NCBI GenBank assembly: GCA_023265015.1
Contig: JAHFUO010000002.1
Span: 1 to 54,012, forward strand
Origin: Acidobacteriota bacterium
GTDB taxonomy: Bacteria; Acidobacteriota; Vicinamibacteria; Vicinamibacterales; UBA2999
DNA length: 54,012 nt
Reading direction: 5' to 3'
Part shown: positions 30,802 to 38,943 of the stretch, in pieces
Layout: each line of letters opens with the position of its first letter
Numbering within the stretch: the stretch's first letter is position 1
The notes under the pieces: generated by a model
The model's database searches: none
Seen by the model: only the letters and a program-made list of their open reading frames with translations
What the model was told of the DNA's origin: nothing
Position numbers and translations under genes: made by a program

Positions 30802-33540
30802 ATGCCCCGGCCCACGCTCTTCCTGATCGATGGCAGCTCGCAGATGTACCGCGCCTATCACGCGTTCCGGGGGAAGGGGCTGTCGAACCAGGAGGGACAG
30901 ACGACGCACGCGGTCTACGTCTTCGTGACGATGCTGCGAAAGCTGCTCGCCGACCACAAGCCCGCCTACATCGCCGCATCGTTCGATCTCGCGGGGCCGA
31001 CGTTCCGCGATCGGATTGTCGATGACTACAAGGCGAATCGCGCCGCGATGCCGGACGAGCTCGCCGAACAGATCACCTGGGTCCACCAGGCATGCGAAGC
31101 GCTTGGCGTGCCGATCGTGACCGCGGAAGGGTACGAAGCCGACGACGTGATCGGGACGCTGGCACAGCGCGCCGCCGCCGAGGGCTTCGAGGTGGCGATC
31201 GTCTCGATCGACAAGGACTTCTTTCAGCTCGTGCGCGACGAACAGGCGCCTGCGCGGTGGGGTGCCATCCGCGTGTACGACCCGCGCGAGGAGGGCCTGT
31301 GGTTCGACGCGCAGGGCGTCGTCGACAAGTTCGGGGTGCAGCCCTCGCAGGTGGTCGACGTGCTTGCGCTGGTCGGCGACACGAGCGACAACGTCGCCGG
31401 CGTCCCCGGGATCGGCAAGAAAGGGGCGGTCGATCTCCTGACGCAGTACGGCAGCCTCGACGCCCTGCTGGACAACGCCGGAGAGCTGAAGCCAAACCAG
31501 CGGGAGGCGCTCGTCACGCATCGCGCAGCCGCGCTCCAGAGCCGCGAGCTCGTCACGATCCGTACCGACGTTCCGATCGATATCGAGCTCGAGGCGCTCC
31601 GGTATCGCGGCGCATCGCGGGAACGATGCTACGAGCTGTTCTCGCGGCTCGCGTTCCGCACGCTGGTCAGCGAGTACGCGCCGACCGCCGACAGCGTCCA
31701 GAACGACTATTCGCTCGTGCGCGAATTCACGCAGCTCGAGGCGCTCCTGTCGGAGCTCCGGGCAGCCGGCGAGTTCGCGCTTCGCGTCATTGCGGACCAG
31801 CCGTCCGCCATGCGGGCCTCGATCGTGGGCATCGCGTTTTCGGTCCGCGATCGGCAGGCACGCTACGTTCCGCTCGGTCATGACGCATCGGACACGAGCA
31901 ACGATCTGCTCTCGGGGGCGTCAGCGCCGCCGCAGATCGATCGCCGCCTCGCGCTCGAGCGATTGAAGCCGCTGTTCGAGGACGCCGCCATCCGGAAGCG
32001 TGGTCACGATCTGAAATTCGACACGCTCGTGCTGGCGCGTCATGGCATCGAGCTGGCGGGACTCGAGTTCGACTCGATGCTGGCAAGCTACCTGCTCGAT
32101 GCCACGCGCCAGGGCCACCCACTGGAGGAGACGTCGCTCGAGCATCTCGGTTACAAGGCACTGACCGAGGAGGACGTCTGCGGTCGCGGCGCGAAGGCCG
32201 TGCCGTTCCCGCGCATCGCGCCGGAGTCGCTGCTCACCTTCGCGGGCGAGCGCGCGGACCTCGCGCGCCAGCTCGGCAATCGCCTGGCGCCGCTGCTCGT
32301 GACGGATCAGTTGAACGATGTCTTTCGGCAGCTCGAGATGCCGCTGATTCCCGTGCTGGCCGACATCGAGCGCGCAGGCATCCGCATCGATCGGGCCGCG
32401 CTGGCCGCCCAGTCGCAGCACATCGAGCAGGAGCTGGCACGCCACACCGCGCGCATCTGGGAGCTCGCCGGCGGGCAGTTCAACATCAACTCGCCGAAGC
32501 AGCTCGGCGAGATCCTGGTCGACCGGCTGAAGCTCCCGGCGGTGAGGAAGACCGGAAAGACGCGCTCGATATCGACGGCGGCCGAGGTCCTGGAGGAGCT
32601 GGCAATTTCCCACGAGCTTCCCCGCCTGGTGCTGGAGTGGCGGGCCTTGCAGAAGCTGAAAGGTACCTACATCGACGCGCTGCCGTTGATGGTGCATCCG
32701 GAAACCGGCCGGGTGCACACGTGCTTCAACCAGGCGATCGCGGCAACCGGACGGCTGAGCAGCTCGGATCCGAATCTTCAGAACATTCCGATCCGCACCG
32801 AGCTCGGGCGCGAGATCAGGCGGGCGTTCATCGCGGATCCGGCGCACGTCCTGATCTCTGCCGACTACTCCCAGATCGAGCTGCGCGTTCTCGCCCACCT
32901 GGCGGGCGAGGAATCGCTGATCGAGGCATTCCGCAGGGGCGAAGACATCCACGACCGCACGGCGTTGAAGCTGTTCGGACCCGACAGCGGGCTCGACCGG
33001 CACGAGCTGCGAAGCCGCTCGAAGATGGTGAACTACGCGGTCCTCTACGGAAAGACGCCGTTCACGCTCGCACGGGACATCAGCGTCACGCAGGAGGCGG
33101 CGCAGGAATTCATCGACGCGTACTTCACGGGATTTCCCCGCGTTCGCGCCTTTATCGATCACATGCTCGACGAGGCGCGGCGCACGGGAGTGGTCAAGAC
33201 AATGTTTGGGCGGCGACGCCTGGTGCCGAACCTGACGAGCCGCAATTTCCAGATGCGCGCGCAGTCCGAACGGGAAGCCATCAACATGCCGATCCAGGGC
33301 ACGGCGGCCGACATCCTCAAACGGGCCATGATCGACCTCCACGCGGCGCTCCCGAGGCAGGGCTTGCGCACGAGGATGATCCTGACCGTCCACGATGAGC
33401 TCCTCTTCGAAGCACCGCGCGAGGAAGCCGCCGCCGCGGCCGCGCTGGTGCGCGAGCGAATGGAGGGCGCGGCGGCGCTCACCGTGCCGCTCACGGTCGA
33501 CGTCGGCATCGCGGACAACTGGCGGGACGCGAAACCGTAA
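30802..33540 (+). CDS. polA: DNA polymerase I, proofreading site degenerate
   Basis: 912 residues. The 5'-3' exonuclease (about 1-290) keeps FLIDGSSQMYRAYHAF, YEADDVIGTLA and SIDKDFFQLV. The polymerase (about 510-912) has motif A DYSQIELRVLAHL, motif B RSKMVNYAVLYG and motif C LTVHDELLFE. In the 3'-5' exonuclease the DTE of E. coli is RVI, and the Tyr and Asp of exo III are Phe and Arg; only the exo II Asp (LKFD) remains, so proofreading is probably lost. Motif B has Tyr where E. coli has Phe762. Start: the ATG at 30802 puts LFLIDGSS at the usual distance; an ATG at 30781 is inside the promoter. It fills Okazaki gaps and repairs DNA. Confidence 0.93.
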   Translation: MPRPTLFLIDGSSQMYRAYHAFRGKGLSNQEGQTTHAVYVFVTMLRKLLADHKPAYIAASFDLAGPTFRDRIVDDYKANRAAMPDELAEQITWVHQACEALGVPIVTAEGYEADDVIGTLAQRAAAEGFEVAIVSIDKDFFQLVRDEQAPARWGAIRVYDPREEGLWFDAQGVVDKFGVQPSQVVDVLALVGDTSDNVAGVPGIGKKGAVDLLTQYGSLDALLDNAGELKPNQREALVTHRAAALQSRELVTIRTDVPIDIELEALRYRGASRERCYELFSRLAFRTLVSEYAPTADSVQNDYSLVREFTQLEALLSELRAAGEFALRVIADQPSAMRASIVGIAFSVRDRQARYVPLGHDASDTSNDLLSGASAPPQIDRRLALERLKPLFEDAAIRKRGHDLKFDTLVLARHGIELAGLEFDSMLASYLLDATRQGHPLEETSLEHLGYKALTEEDVCGRGAKAVPFPRIAPESLLTFAGERADLARQLGNRLAPLLVTDQLNDVFRQLEMPLIPVLADIERAGIRIDRAALAAQSQHIEQELARHTARIWELAGGQFNINSPKQLGEILVDRLKLPAVRKTGKTRSISTAAEVLEELAISHELPRLVLEWRALQKLKGTYIDALPLMVHPETGRVHTCFNQAIAATGRLSSSDPNLQNIPIRTELGREIRRAFIADPAHVLISADYSQIELRVLAHLAGEESLIEAFRRGEDIHDRTALKLFGPDSGLDRHELRSRSKMVNYAVLYGKTPFTLARDISVTQEAAQEFIDAYFTGFPRVRAFIDHMLDEARRTGVVKTMFGRRRLVPNLTSRNFQMRAQSEREAINMPIQGTAADILKRAMIDLHAALPRQGLRTRMILTVHDELLFEAPREEAAAAAALVRERMEGAAALTVPLTVDVGIADNWRDAKP

Positions 33541-33613
33541 GGCCGGTCTAAAGACCGGCCTCTACGTTCGTCGAGGCCTACGCTCCGTAGAGGCGGACCT
33601 TCAGGTCAGCGCG
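33541..33613. repeat. Palindromic repeat cluster directly after the polA stop
   Basis: GGCCGGTCT-AA-AGACCGGCC begins at the base after the stop codon. TCTACGTTCG, GTCGAGGC and an imperfect AGGCGGACCT-TC-AGGTC hairpin follow. The same order of elements occurs after glnS (44266-44331). No T run is present, so it may or may not terminate. Confidence 0.75.
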
Positions 33614-33870
33614 CCGGCGATCTCGATGCCGTCTGGGACGCCGCAGTGCCGGGATCCCGCTGCGGCTCTGCTTCGGTCCGCAGCGCGATCCGCTCACGAG
33701 CGCCGCGGCGTCCGCGGCGCCGGGCTGCGTTCGTGCCTGCGCGGCTGCCTCGATCGCGTCGTCGTAGTCGGCGGCGTTGTACAGCGCGCGTGCCCGCGCG
33801 AGGGCCGACGGTTCCGCGCCGTGCCGCGCCGGCCCGCCCCGCGTGCGCTTTGTTACAATGCGCACCGATG
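33578..33870 (-). pseudogene. Probable remnant of a TPR-like protein gene
   Basis: On the minus strand, from about 33870 to 33730, the frame reads PSALARARALYNAADYDDAIEAAAQARTQ in two overlapping pieces, like the N-terminal helix pair of a tetratricopeptide protein. After AADAAALVSG the similarity is lost, the sequence runs into Arg-rich shadow and ends in the repeat at 33541-33613. It overlaps the start of pcnB on the other strand. I read it as a gene truncated by repeat or deletion; a short real gene is possible. Confidence 0.35.
33851..33859 (+). promoter_or_regulatory. Extended -10 for pcnB
   Basis: TGTTACAAT reads TG-n-TACAAT and ends eight bases before the ATG at 33868, so transcription should begin at or next to the start codon. 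Confidence 0.6.
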
Positions 33871-35166
33871 ACCGATCCGGTGACCGTGCCGCGCGCCGAG
33901 CACGCGATCTCGCGCAGGCAGATCGACCCCGACGCACTGAAAGTTCTCTACCGCCTCCATCAGAACAACTACATCGCGTATCTGGTCGGCGGCAGCGTCC
34001 GCGACCTGCTGCTCGGCCGGCGGCCGAAGGACTTCGACATCGGCACGTCGGCGCATCCCTACCAGGTCAAGCGGCTGTTCCGGAACTGCTGGATCATCGG
34101 CCGGCGCTTCCGCCTCGCGCACGTGCGGTTCGGCACCAAGGCCATCGAGGTGGCGACGTTCCGCCGCCAGCTCACGGCGGCGGAGCGCGCGGCGCCCGAG
34201 GAGCCTCCCGACGGCGGCATCCCTCTCTCCGACGCGCAGGACCCCGATCGTCTGCTTCACCGCGACAACACCTTCGGCACGCCGGAGCAAGACGCGTTCC
34301 GGCGCGACTTCACTATCAACGCGCTCTTCTACGACATCTCGACCTTCTCGATCATCGACTACGCGGGCGGCCTCGAGGATCTCGAGGCGCGCGTCATTCG
34401 TTGCATCGGTGATCCGGTGGAGCGGTTCCAGGAAGATCCGGTCCGCATGATCCGGGCGATTTCGATGGCGTCGCGGCTCGACTTCGACGTCGACGCGCCG
34501 ATCGATGCCGCGATCGCAACCCACCGCGCCGAGATCGCGCGCAGCGCTCCTGCCCGTCTGATCGAAGAGATTTACAAGCTGCTGCGCGCCGGCGCCTCGG
34601 AGAAAGCGTTCCGGATGCTGGCCGAACGGCGCCTGCTCGAGCCGATTGCGCAGGAGATGCAGACTCGCGCGGGCGATGCGCTGTGGAGATCGCTCGCGGC
34701 GCTCGACGCGTATCGCCGGCAACACGAGGACACGCCCGACACGCTGACAAACGCCCTGCTGCTCGGGACGCTGCTGGTACCGATCGGTTACGACCTCCGC
34801 CCGGCTCCGCTCGTCCCGGGCCCGAATGGCAAGCCGCGAAAGGAGCCTGCGCTGTCACTCGGCATCCTCCCCCTGGCGAGGCGCGACGTCGAGCGCCTCC
34901 GCCACATCCTCAGCTTCCAGCGGCGGCTCACCGACATGCACCTGTCGCCGCGGGCGCGGCGCGCGCTGACCCGTCGCGGTCCGTTTCGAGAGGCGCTGAC
35001 CTGGCTTGAGATTCACGGGCACGCGCCGCACGTGCTCGAGCACTGGCGCGGCTTCATCGAGGCGGCGAAGACGTTCGAGCCGGAGGGCGAGGCGGCTGGG
35101 GCGCCGTCCCCGCGTCGCAGGCGGCGCCGCCGCCGGCGCCGGGCGTTCCGACCGACTACGGAGTAG
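33868..35166 (+). CDS. pcnB: Poly(A) polymerase / polynucleotide adenylyltransferase
   Basis: 432 residues. The class II nucleotidyltransferase head has LVGGSVRDLLLGRRPKDFDIGT with the catalytic DxD. The next block IIGRRFRLAHVRFG is the signature that separates poly(A) polymerases from CCA-adding enzymes. RRDFTINALFYD and RFQEDPVRMIRAI follow. The C-terminal end is a run of Arg, likely RNA-binding. It adds 3' A tails that promote RNA decay. A CCA-adding role cannot be wholly excluded. The ATG at 33868 is chosen because upstream sequence is not conserved and a -10 element ends eight bases before it. Confidence 0.9.
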   Translation: MTDPVTVPRAEHAISRRQIDPDALKVLYRLHQNNYIAYLVGGSVRDLLLGRRPKDFDIGTSAHPYQVKRLFRNCWIIGRRFRLAHVRFGTKAIEVATFRRQLTAAERAAPEEPPDGGIPLSDAQDPDRLLHRDNTFGTPEQDAFRRDFTINALFYDISTFSIIDYAGGLEDLEARVIRCIGDPVERFQEDPVRMIRAISMASRLDFDVDAPIDAAIATHRAEIARSAPARLIEEIYKLLRAGASEKAFRMLAERRLLEPIAQEMQTRAGDALWRSLAALDAYRRQHEDTPDTLTNALLLGTLLVPIGYDLRPAPLVPGPNGKPRKEPALSLGILPLARRDVERLRHILSFQRRLTDMHLSPRARRALTRRGPFREALTWLEIHGHAPHVLEHWRGFIEAAKTFEPEGEAAGAPSPRRRRRRRRRRAFRPTTE

Positions 35167-35305
35167 CCACGAAGATCACGAAGACGGTGTGAACCACGAA
35201 GGACACGAAGGTTAAATTGGGTGCGCGGCCCTGAGTGCCACGCACGTCCGCGAGTAATAAAAACAAATTCCTTCGTGGTTCACACCGTCTTCGTGGCCTT
35301 CGTGG
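35167..35305. repeat. Near-perfect 37-base inverted repeat filling the pcnB-serC gap
   Basis: The left arm (35167-35203) and right arm (35269-35305) are reverse complements with only two mismatches; both are built on CCACGAAG units. The left arm starts on the base after the pcnB stop, and the right arm ends on the base before the serC stop. The 65-base loop is AT-rich near its end (TAATAAAAACAAA). It probably terminates both convergent genes. Confidence 0.85.
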
Positions 35306-36397
35306 TTATCCGTGCGCGCGCTCGAACTCGCGCATGAAGGAGACGAGCGCGTCGATACCTTCTTCGGGAAACGCGTTGTAGATCGACGCGCGCATGCCGC
35401 CGACCGAGCGGTGACCCGTCAGGCCATCGAAGCCGGCGGCCGCTGATTCCTTCACGAAAGCCTCCTCGAGGTCGTCGGTCGCCAGCCGGAACGTCACGTT
35501 CATCAGCGAGCGATCGTCTCTCCGCGCGGTGCCCCGGTAGAACCCCGTGCGATCGATTTCCGCGTACAGCTTCCCTGCCTTGCGCTGGTTGATGCAGGCG
35601 ATCGCGTCGAGCCCGCCCAGCGATCGCAGCCATTTCATCGTGAGGCCGAGGATGTAGATGCCGAACGTGTTCGGCGTGTTGTAGAGCGAATCGTTCTCCG
35701 CATGCACCTTGTAGCTCAGCATCGCCGGCAGCGTGTCCGAGGAGCGGGCGAGCAGGTCCTCGCGAATGATCACGAGCGTGACGCCCGAGGGTCCGAGGTT
35801 CTTCTGCGCGCCTGCGTAGATCAGCGCATGCCGAGCCACGTCGATCGGGCCGCTGAACATGTCGGATGACGTGTCGCTGACGAGCGGCGCATCGCCGACC
35901 AGCGGCAGCGATGTCCACTGCGTGCCTTCGATCGTGTTGTTGCTCGTCATGTGGACATAGGCCGCGCCGGACGTCAGCGCCATGTCCGCCGCGTTCGGGA
36001 GGCGGGAGTAGTTGTCCGCCTTCGTCGTGGCCGCGACGTTCACCTTGCCGACCTTCTTCGCCTCCTTGACGGCCTTGGCCGCCCACGAGCCGCTGTCGAT
36101 GTAGTCGGCGGTCGCGCCCGGGGCAAGCAGGTTCATCGGCACCATGGAGAACTGGAGGCTTGCGCCTCCCTGCAGCATCAGGATCGCGTAGCCGGCGGGA
36201 ATGCTCGCGAGCGCGCGAATGTCGTCGGCCGCCTGGTGCATCAGATCCTCGAACGTCTTCGACCGGTGGCTGATCTCCATCACCGACATGCCGACGCCGG
36301 GCAGCGAGACGAGATCGCGCTGCGCTTCCTCGAGCACCGGAAGAGGGAGAACCGCCGGACCGGCGGAGAAATTGAAGACGCGAGTGGTCGTCGGCAT
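35306..36397 (-). CDS. serC: Phosphoserine aminotransferase
   Basis: 363 residues, family length. The PLP lysine is in YAGAQKNLGPSGVTLVI. Other family blocks: FNFSAGPAVLPLPVLEEAQ at the N-terminus, GMSVMEISHRSK, LQGGASLQFSMVPMNL and VGGMRASIYNAFP near the end. It makes 3-phosphoserine from 3-phosphohydroxypyruvate and glutamate. It lies 24 bases after serA on the same strand, so the two steps form one unit. The ATG has CGGAG about 12 bases upstream. Confidence 0.96.
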   Translation of the reverse strand: MPTTTRVFNFSAGPAVLPLPVLEEAQRDLVSLPGVGMSVMEISHRSKTFEDLMHQAADDIRALASIPAGYAILMLQGGASLQFSMVPMNLLAPGATADYIDSGSWAAKAVKEAKKVGKVNVAATTKADNYSRLPNAADMALTSGAAYVHMTSNNTIEGTQWTSLPLVGDAPLVSDTSSDMFSGPIDVARHALIYAGAQKNLGPSGVTLVIIREDLLARSSDTLPAMLSYKVHAENDSLYNTPNTFGIYILGLTMKWLRSLGGLDAIACINQRKAGKLYAEIDRTGFYRGTARRDDRSLMNVTFRLATDDLEEAFVKESAAAGFDGLTGHRSVGGMRASIYNAFPEEGIDALVSFMREFERAHG

Positions 36398-36421
36398 GGA
36401 TGGACACTCCGTTCGAGAGGC

Positions 36422-37663
36422 TTAGATTGTAACGACGTGGAGATTCAGAATGTCCTGGTTACCCTGTGCGATTGTTTTCAGCAGGTGTGCGGAGGGCTGG
36501 CCGTCGAGATTGATGCGCGCGATGGCCGCCTCCGCGCCCTCGAAGATGACGTTCTCGGTTTCCTGCACGTTGAGATTGCCGCTCCGGAGATGCTCGAACA
36601 CGTGCGCCAGCACGCCGGGGCGATCGCGATGCCTGACGACCAGCATATGGGTTGCGGGCGTCTTTGTCGCGAGGTTGACGACGTTCGGCACCTTGCCTGT
36701 GTCCTTGTAGGTCCGGATCACGCGCACCGCTTCCGCGGCGATCGCCTCCTGCGCCTGGTCGGTCGAGGCGCCGATATGATGCGTGCCGATGACATTCGGC
36801 AGCCCGATCAACGGATCCCGGAAGTCGTCCGTTGCCGTTGACGGCTCCTGCGCGAACACATCGAGACCGACCCTGATGCCGCGCGTGCGCACCGCGTCCG
36901 CCAGCGCCGCGTGATCGACGATCTCGCCGCGCGACGTGTTCACGAAATACGCGCCTGGCTTCAATCGATTCAGAATCGACGCCCCGACGAAGTTGCGCGT
37001 GTCATCCGTCAGGGCCAGATGAACGCTCAGCACGTCGGCGCGCTCGGCGACCTCCTCCGGCGACTGGATGACGGTGATCTCGATATCGGTACGGGCGGAC
37101 CTCGAGGTCCGCCCCTCCGCTGGCGAATGTGCCCCATCCCGCACGAAGCGCCGGCTCCAGACAATGACGGGCATCCCGAACGCGTTCGCGCGCCGCGCCA
37201 CCTCCTGGCCGACGTTCCCAAAGCCGAGCAGGCCAAGCGTGCGGCCGTACAGCCCTTCGGCTTTCGAATACTCCTTCTTGTTCCACCGGCCCGCGCGCAG
37301 GTCCGCCGTATTGTCAGGAATCCGGCGATCCAGCGCGAGGATCAGGCCAAAAGCCAGCTCCGCCACCGCGATCGCATTCTTGCCCGGGCAATTCGAGACG
37401 TAGATGCCCCGACGGGACGCCGCGCTCACGTCTATCGTGTTGACGCCGGCACCGGCACGCACGACAAGCGACAGCGACCCTGCGTCGAGCATCGGCTCGG
37501 TGACCTTCGTGCTCCGCACCACGAGCACGTCCGCGCTCGTTGACGCCAGCGCCGCCGCCAGCTTTTCGTCGGCAAGGTCGGGCTGATAGATCACCTCGCA
37601 CCCCGCGGCCGTGATGCCTTCGATCCCCGACTGCTCGAATATGTCTGCGATGAGAACCTTCAT
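36422..37663 (-). CDS. serA: D-3-phosphoglycerate dehydrogenase with ACT domain
   Basis: 413 residues. NAD domain: LGLLGFGNVGQEVARRA, then NTSRGEIVDHAALADAV. The catalytic His is in IGTHHIGAST. The C-terminal ACT domain (about 325-413, VRHRDRPGVLAHVFEHL) usually binds serine for feedback control. It oxidises 3-phosphoglycerate in the first step of serine synthesis. Oddity: between VIVWSRRF and SPEEVAERADVLSVHL lies an Arg/Ser-rich stretch (VRDGAHSPAEGRTSRSARTD) encoded partly by a perfect 22-bp palindrome, an in-frame repeat insertion. The ATG at 37663 is preferred to an in-frame TTG at 37675. Confidence 0.94.
   Translation of the reverse strand: MKVLIADIFEQSGIEGITAAGCEVIYQPDLADEKLAAALASTSADVLVVRSTKVTEPMLDAGSLSLVVRAGAGVNTIDVSAASRRGIYVSNCPGKNAIAVAELAFGLILALDRRIPDNTADLRAGRWNKKEYSKAEGLYGRTLGLLGFGNVGQEVARRANAFGMPVIVWSRRFVRDGAHSPAEGRTSRSARTDIEITVIQSPEEVAERADVLSVHLALTDDTRNFVGASILNRLKPGAYFVNTSRGEIVDHAALADAVRTRGIRVGLDVFAQEPSTATDDFRDPLIGLPNVIGTHHIGASTDQAQEAIAAEAVRVIRTYKDTGKVPNVVNLATKTPATHMLVVRHRDRPGVLAHVFEHLRSGNLNVQETENVIFEGAEAAIARINLDGQPSAHLLKTIAQGNQDILNLHVVTI
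37093..37114. repeat. Perfect 22-bp palindrome inside serA
   Basis: GGGCGGACCTC is followed directly by its reverse complement GAGGTCCGCCC. It is the same GGCGGACC core as the repeats after glnS and before the SDR gene, and it keeps the serA reading frame. Confidence 0.8.
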
Positions 37664-37674
37664 CAAGAAGCTCA

Positions 37675-37703
37675 ACCACGAAGTTCACGACGATCACGAA
37701 GGA
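37675..37703. repeat. CCACGAAG-type repeat between DUF1015 gene and serA
   Basis: ACCACGAAGTTCACGA and GATCACGAAGGA repeat the unit seen in the large inverted repeat at 35167-35305. It fills most of the gap between the DUF1015 stop and the serA start. Confidence 0.6.
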
Positions 37704-37713
37704 TAGCAACTCC

Positions 37714-38931
37714 TTAGATCACGTGGGACAGCAAGCCATCTCGCAGTTTCGGCTCAAACCACGTCGACTTCGGCGGCATGACCCCGCCGGCGTCGGCGAT
37801 CTGCATCAGATCGTCGACGCTCACCGGATACATCGAAAACGCGACCGCCGCCTTCCCCGATTTCACGAGCGTCTCGAGCTCCGCGGTACCGCGGGCGCCG
37901 CTGATGAAATCGATTCGCTTGTCGGTCCGCGCGTCGCCGATGCCGACGAGCGGCGCCAGCACGGCGTCCTGCAGACGGCTCACGTCAAGGCGATCGGCGG
38001 CTTCAAGCCCGTGTGGCGGCGCGCCGAGATCGATGGTGTGCCACTGACCGTCGAGAAACATGGCGATCTGTCCGCGGCGGGCGGGAACGTCGGGCCCAGG
38101 CGTGACGGCGAACTGCTCCCGCAGCTTCGCGAGCAGCGACTGCGGTGTGTGCGACCCGAGATCCGTCACGACGCGGTTGTAGGGAAGGATCTGCGTCTGG
38201 TTATCGGGAAACGCCACGGCGAGAACCGTGTCCCACTCGCCTGCCGCACAAGTCGATCCGCGAAGCTGCTGGCGCGCACGCGCCGCGCTGGCCGCGCGAT
38301 GATGGCCGTCCGCGATGTAGAGCGAGGGAATCCTGCCGAAGGCGGCAACGAGATCATTCACCTCTCCGGCATCCACCCGCCAGATCGTGTGCTGCACGCC
38401 GTCAGCCGCCGTGAGGTCGAACAGCGGCGCCCGCGTCGTCGTTCGATTGACGACGGCATCAACATCACGCGACGCCCGATAGGTGAGAAACACAGGCCCG
38501 GTCTGCGCGCGCAGCTCGATCATGTGGCGCGTTCGGTCGTCTTCCTTGTCGCGGTGCGTCCGCTCGTGCTTCTTGATCACGTTGCGGTCGTACTCATCGA
38601 TGGAGAAAGTGCCCGCGACACCAGTCTGAACGTGATCCCCCATCCTGAGGCGATACACGTAGAGGCTTGGTGCGTCTTCGACGAGCAGCGGCGCCTGCGC
38701 CTTCAACGTCGCCAGGTTGTCCGCGGCCCTGGCGTACACCGCGTCGGAGTACGGATTGGTCTCGGGCGCCAGATCGATTTCGGCGCGCGACACGTGAAGA
38801 AAGCTCAGTGGCGTGCCGGCAGCGAGCGCCCGGGCCTCCTCGGCGTTGACGACGTCGTAGGGAACAGCGGCGACGCGTGCCGCAGCGGCGGGCGCGGGCC
38901 GGAGAGCACGGAACGGAATGATGGCGGCCAT
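37714..38931 (-). CDS. DUF1015 family protein
   Basis: 405 residues. The N-terminus IIPFRALRP and VPYDVVNAEEARAL, the HERTHRDKEDDRTRH block (about 120-134), and the signature YIADGHHRAASA (about 207-218) mark DUF1015. DGHHR resembles the DG-x-HR box of ParB-fold nucleotide-binding proteins, which includes free-serine kinases of the SerK/SbnI type. The gene lies 50 bases upstream of serA on the same strand, a context known for this family. A role in serine metabolism is likely by position; the reaction is unproven. GATAAT 11 bases before the ATG overlaps the stop of the upstream M23 gene. Confidence 0.85.
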   Translation of the reverse strand: MAAIIPFRALRPAPAAAARVAAVPYDVVNAEEARALAAGTPLSFLHVSRAEIDLAPETNPYSDAVYARAADNLATLKAQAPLLVEDAPSLYVYRLRMGDHVQTGVAGTFSIDEYDRNVIKKHERTHRDKEDDRTRHMIELRAQTGPVFLTYRASRDVDAVVNRTTTRAPLFDLTAADGVQHTIWRVDAGEVNDLVAAFGRIPSLYIADGHHRAASAARARQQLRGSTCAAGEWDTVLAVAFPDNQTQILPYNRVVTDLGSHTPQSLLAKLREQFAVTPGPDVPARRGQIAMFLDGQWHTIDLGAPPHGLEAADRLDVSRLQDAVLAPLVGIGDARTDKRIDFISGARGTAELETLVKSGKAAVAFSMYPVSVDDLMQIADAGGVMPPKSTWFEPKLRDGLLSHVI

Positions 38932-38943
38932 GGGAAGAACAAA

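Noticed and set aside
31921-33393. 490-codon minus-strand frame inside polA
   Set aside because: Antisense to the conserved polymerase domain; shadow of codon bias.
33541-33560. Rho-independent terminator of polA
   Set aside because: The stem is perfect but no T run follows, and the same element recurs at other sites as a repeat; it is reported as repeat, though it may still affect RNA ends.
35167-35305. CRISPR-like array of CACGAAG units
   Set aside because: Units are too short and irregular, there are no unique spacers of even length, and the whole forms one inverted repeat. No cas gene is nearby.
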